Shown here: positions 61,676-64,000 of the stretch, piece by piece
Layout: the number at the start of each line of letters is the position of its first letter
Numbering within the stretch: position 1 is the first letter of the stretch
From: an uncultured Acidimicrobiaceae bacterium
Lineage (GTDB): Bacteria > Actinomycetota > Acidimicrobiia > Acidimicrobiales > SZUA-35
DNA length: 64,000 nt
Assembly (NCBI GenBank): GCA_947259095.1
Contig: CAMYLA010000008.1
Coordinates: 1-64,000, forward strand
Direction: 5' to 3'
Position numbers and translations under genes: made by a program
Notes under the pieces: generated by a model
The model's input: only the letters and a program-made list of their open reading frames with translations
Told to the model about the DNA's origin: nothing
Databases searched by the model: none

Positions 61676-62548
61676 TCAGGCACCGGGATGCAACAGGTCG
61701 GCCAGCGCCTCGACGCCATCGACCAGCCGAGGGCCCGGTCGCACGATCAAACCGTCCGCGTCGAGGGCGTGGCAGCGGCCGCCGGCGACTGCGGGCAACG
61801 CCGCCACCTCGGGCCGGGCCATGACCTCGTCGAGCTGGGTCCGGGCCGCAGCCTCGTCGAAACCGCACGGTGCGACCAGCAGGACCTCGGCGCCGCTCTC
61901 GGCAACCGCCTCCCAGGTCGTTTCGCTCGATCGGCCACCGGGATGGGCCAGCAGCGCCGTGCCGCCGGCCCGTTCGATCTGGTCCGGGATCCAGTGCCCG
62001 GGGGTGAACGGCGGATCCGGCCACTCCAGCAGGAGCACCTTGGGGCGATCACGGTCGGCCACCCTGGCCTCGACCTCGGCCAGTCGGGCCCGCAGGCGAC
62101 CAATGGCAGCCGGCTCATCGGTTCCCCCGCCGATCAGGCGATCGAGGTTCGCCATCTCGGTGAAGACCTGGTCGAGGGTCATCGGGTCGTAGCTGAACAC
62201 CTCGGCCCGACAACCCAGCGCCGCCACCGCAGCATCGACGTCTCCCGATGGCAGGGCACAAACCCGACACAGGTCCTGGCTGACGATCAGGTCGGGGTCG
62301 AGCGACTGCAGCAGCTGCCGATCGAGGGTGTAGAGCTCCGAACCCTCCTCCATGGCTCGCCGTATCAGCTCGTCGATCTCGCTCGGGGTCAGCCCGGCGG
62401 GCACGATGGTGTCGGTCACCGTCGGCAGCCCGGCGGCCTCGCTCGGCGTGTCGCACTCGAAGGTAACACCGACCACCCGCTCACCGTGGCCCAAAAACCA
62501 GAGAACCTCGGTGGCCGACGGGAGGAGAGAAACGATCCGATCAACCAC
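61676..62548 (-). CDS. BtuF/cobalamin-binding-like protein without signal peptide
   Basis: The 290-residue protein has the periplasmic-binding fold of class III (Fe/B12): RIVSLLPSATEVLWFLGHGERVVGVTFECDTP, DLIVSQDLCRVCALPSGDV and the later PGPRLVDGVEAL. No signal peptide or lipobox is present, so it acts in the cytosol. Such proteins are often annotated as cobalamin-binding and lie next to cofactor genes. It sits within the cox-type cluster between CoxM and the CoxI piece, so it may be linked to metal or cofactor handling; that is inference. Confidence 0.82.
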   Translation of the reverse strand: MVDRIVSLLPSATEVLWFLGHGERVVGVTFECDTPSEAAGLPTVTDTIVPAGLTPSEIDELIRRAMEEGSELYTLDRQLLQSLDPDLIVSQDLCRVCALPSGDVDAAVAALGCRAEVFSYDPMTLDQVFTEMANLDRLIGGGTDEPAAIGRLRARLAEVEARVADRDRPKVLLLEWPDPPFTPGHWIPDQIERAGGTALLAHPGGRSSETTWEAVAESGAEVLLVAPCGFDEAAARTQLDEVMARPEVAALPAVAGGRCHALDADGLIVRPGPRLVDGVEALADLLHPGA

Positions 62549-62636
62549 TGAGGTCTCCGATCCTCAACAGAGCCCAAGTGTTGGTTGGGGAGGACTTAAG
62601 CGTGCCTGGCCGAACGACGACCCGGCAATGAACGTG

Positions 62637-63467
62637 CTACGAGATGCCGGCTTCCTGCAGCGCCCGCCGGGTCAGGACCCTGGCCAGGTGGTTGCGGTAG
62701 TCAACGCTGGCATTGAGATCGCTCGACGGTTCCATACCGACCGCAGCCTGCTCGGCCGCTTCGGCCGCAGAGGCACCGCCTGCCAGGGCTTCTTCCACTG
62801 CCGTGGCCCTGATCGGGGTGGGGTGCATGTTGACCAGCGCAACCTGGGCTCCCCCGTTCGTCTGCTGGGCCGAAACGCCGACGATGGCCCAGTCCTGGGC
62901 CCGACGGTTGAACTTCTGGAAGTTCCAGCCCTGACCGGTGTACTTGGGGATGCGGACCTCGGTGATCATCTCGGTCGGTTCGAGGCTCGACTCGAGGAAG
63001 CCGGTGAACAGATCCGCCCCCTCGATGACCCGTTCGCCGCCCGAGGCGCTGGTGGCCACCACCGAGCCGGCCATGGCCAGCAGTACCGATGGGTGATCGC
63101 CGGCGGCGTCGGCGTGGGCCACCGAGCCCCCGAGGGTCCCCCGGTGGCGAACCTGCGGGTCACCGACGTGGGTGGTGGCGTGAGCCAGCAGCGGCGCATG
63201 CTCTTTGACCAGGTCGCTGATCTCGACGTCGCGGTGTCGGGTGAGGGCACCGATGGCCAGGTGATCGCCGGCGTCGGTGATGTAGGACAGGTCGTTGAGC
63301 CGAGCGATGTCGACCACAACCGATGGGTAGGCCAGCCGCAGCTTCATCATCGGAAGCAGGGAGTGGCCACCGGCCATCAGCTTGGCCTCGTCGCCATGCT
63401 CGCCGAGGCTGGCAAGCGCCTCCTCGGCCGAGCCGGCCCGGACGTAGTCGAATGCGACGGGGATCAC
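62637..63467 (-). CDS. coxM: CO-dehydrogenase-type medium subunit (FAD)
   Basis: The 276-residue subunit has the FAD-binding motifs of the xanthine-oxidase family: [25 protein letters not shown] and [17 protein letters not shown], and the CODH flavoprotein C-domain. It passes electrons from the molybdenum subunit through iron-sulfur clusters to the quinone pool. The start overlaps the CoxS stop (ATGA). The large subunit that decides the substrate is not in the window. Confidence 0.93.
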   Translation of the reverse strand: MIPVAFDYVRAGSAEEALASLGEHGDEAKLMAGGHSLLPMMKLRLAYPSVVVDIARLNDLSYITDAGDHLAIGALTRHRDVEISDLVKEHAPLLAHATTHVGDPQVRHRGTLGGSVAHADAAGDHPSVLLAMAGSVVATSASGGERVIEGADLFTGFLESSLEPTEMITEVRIPKYTGQGWNFQKFNRRAQDWAIVGVSAQQTNGGAQVALVNMHPTPIRATAVEEALAGGASAAEAAEQAAVGMEPSSDLNASVDYRNHLARVLTRRALQEAGIS

Positions 63468-63925
63468 TGGCCACCTCCGGCTGCGCTCAGCACTGCCTTG
63501 ACGATGTTGTGGTATCCGGTGCAGCGACAGAGATTGCCTTCGAGCCCAACACGGACTTCGGTCTCGGTCGGGCTCGGGTTCTCATCGAGCAGGGAGATCG
63601 AGGCCATGACCATGCCCGGCGTGCAGTAGCCGCACTGCAGGGCGTGGCAGTTCATGAACGCCTCCTGCATCGGGTGCATCTGGTCGCCTTCGGCCAGGCC
63701 CTCGATAGTGGTGACGCTCTGGCCGTCGGCCTGGACGGCAAGCATCGTGCATGACTTGACGGCCTCGCCGTTGAGATGAACGGTGCAGGCTCCGCAGGAG
63801 GAGGTATCGCAGCCGATGTTCGTGCCGGTCAGGCCGACGGCGTCTCGTATGTAGTGAACGAGAAGCGTTCGAGGTTCGACGTCGTTCGTATGACTAGTAC
63901 CGTTGACTTCAACGGATATCTCCAC
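63464..63925 (-). CDS. coxS: CO-dehydrogenase-type small subunit (2Fe-2S)
   Basis: The 153-residue subunit has two 2Fe-2S domains: the plant-ferredoxin type [16 protein letters not shown] with a fourth Cys in VKSCTML, and the helical type QCGYCTPGM with [10 protein letters not shown]. It is a standard CoxS length. I chose the GTG at 63925; the longer frame to 63988 adds an atypical N-terminus. It is the first gene of the cluster visible here; about 75 bp remain to the window edge and hold no clear feature. Confidence 0.93.
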   Translation of the reverse strand: MEISVEVNGTSHTNDVEPRTLLVHYIRDAVGLTGTNIGCDTSSCGACTVHLNGEAVKSCTMLAVQADGQSVTTIEGLAEGDQMHPMQEAFMNCHALQCGYCTPGMVMASISLLDENPSPTETEVRVGLEGNLCRCTGYHNIVKAVLSAAGGGQ

Positions 63926-64000
63926 GGGGAGCCCCTTTCGGAAATTGTTACCGTCCGGGATTCTTGCACAAATCGAATCGCCGCACATCTTCGGAGCACG

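Overview
The window is GC-rich (about two thirds G+C by eye), with GTG and TTG starts used often, many lipoproteins with Asp-rich linkers after the lipobox, and no rRNA. Gene content (BMP-type and dipeptide ABC uptake systems, aerobic CO-dehydrogenase-type genes, acyl-CoA dehydrogenase, LLM flavoenzyme, P450, PIG-L deacetylase, KhtT/KhtU, YibE/F, DUF501, Ppx) points to an aerobic actinobacterium, most likely class Acidimicrobiia. That placement is inference from gene style; no marker gene was compared.

Layout. 0-2.5 kb: BMP-type nucleoside/sugar uptake (lipoprotein plus truncated ATPase). 2.7-8.5 kb: MFS exporter, HAD hydrolase, heterodimeric ABC exporter. 8.7-16.4 kb: P450, EamA transporter, acyl-CoA dehydrogenase, DinB-like protein, LLM oxidoreductase, a two-domain AhpD-like protein interrupted by an in-frame TGA, and a PIG-L deacetylase. 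16.5-20 kb: ABC-2 exporter and M15 peptidoglycan peptidase. 20-25.3 kb: amino-acid ABC ATPase beside a wrecked permease, two SpoIIE-type phosphatases (one broken), Dps and a STAS protein. 25.5-31.5 kb: KhtT/KhtU K+ efflux, a second STAS protein, and a TasA-like / diguanylate cyclase / SipW-like operon. 31.6-34.4 kb: an intact PPK2, then a broken PPK2 and a broken ABC-2 exporter. 34.4-37.1 kb: methyltransferase-like protein, esterase lipoprotein, MarR regulator. 37.1-44.4 kb: a decayed island beside tRNA-Leu, with integrase remnants at both ends and cargo that includes CBS, YibE/F, MBL, cupredoxin-like, DUF2231 and thioredoxin-like proteins. 44.5-50.2 kb: a complete dipeptide ABC operon whose binding protein looks circularly permuted. 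50.5-58.3 kb: AlkP-superfamily protein, Cys-cluster nuclease, flippase-like membrane protein, Maf, crotonase, GNAT, Ppx. 58.3-64 kb: DUF501, CoxG, MobA-like, two XdhC/CoxI pieces, a BtuF-like protein, CoxM and CoxS, probably one long reverse-strand operon whose large subunit CoxL is not in the window.

The strongest unusual signals are (1) the AhpD-like gene, where TGA replaces the second cysteine of the CxxCxxxH site and is followed by a hairpin with a GGUCU loop, indicating a selenoprotein; (2) the dipeptide-binding lipoprotein, whose usual N-terminal about 120 residues sit at its C-terminus; (3) the degenerate island at tRNA-Leu; and (4) a cluster of genes that have each lost an internal catalytic segment. 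Either the genome carries several recent deletions or the assembly has local errors; reads would decide.
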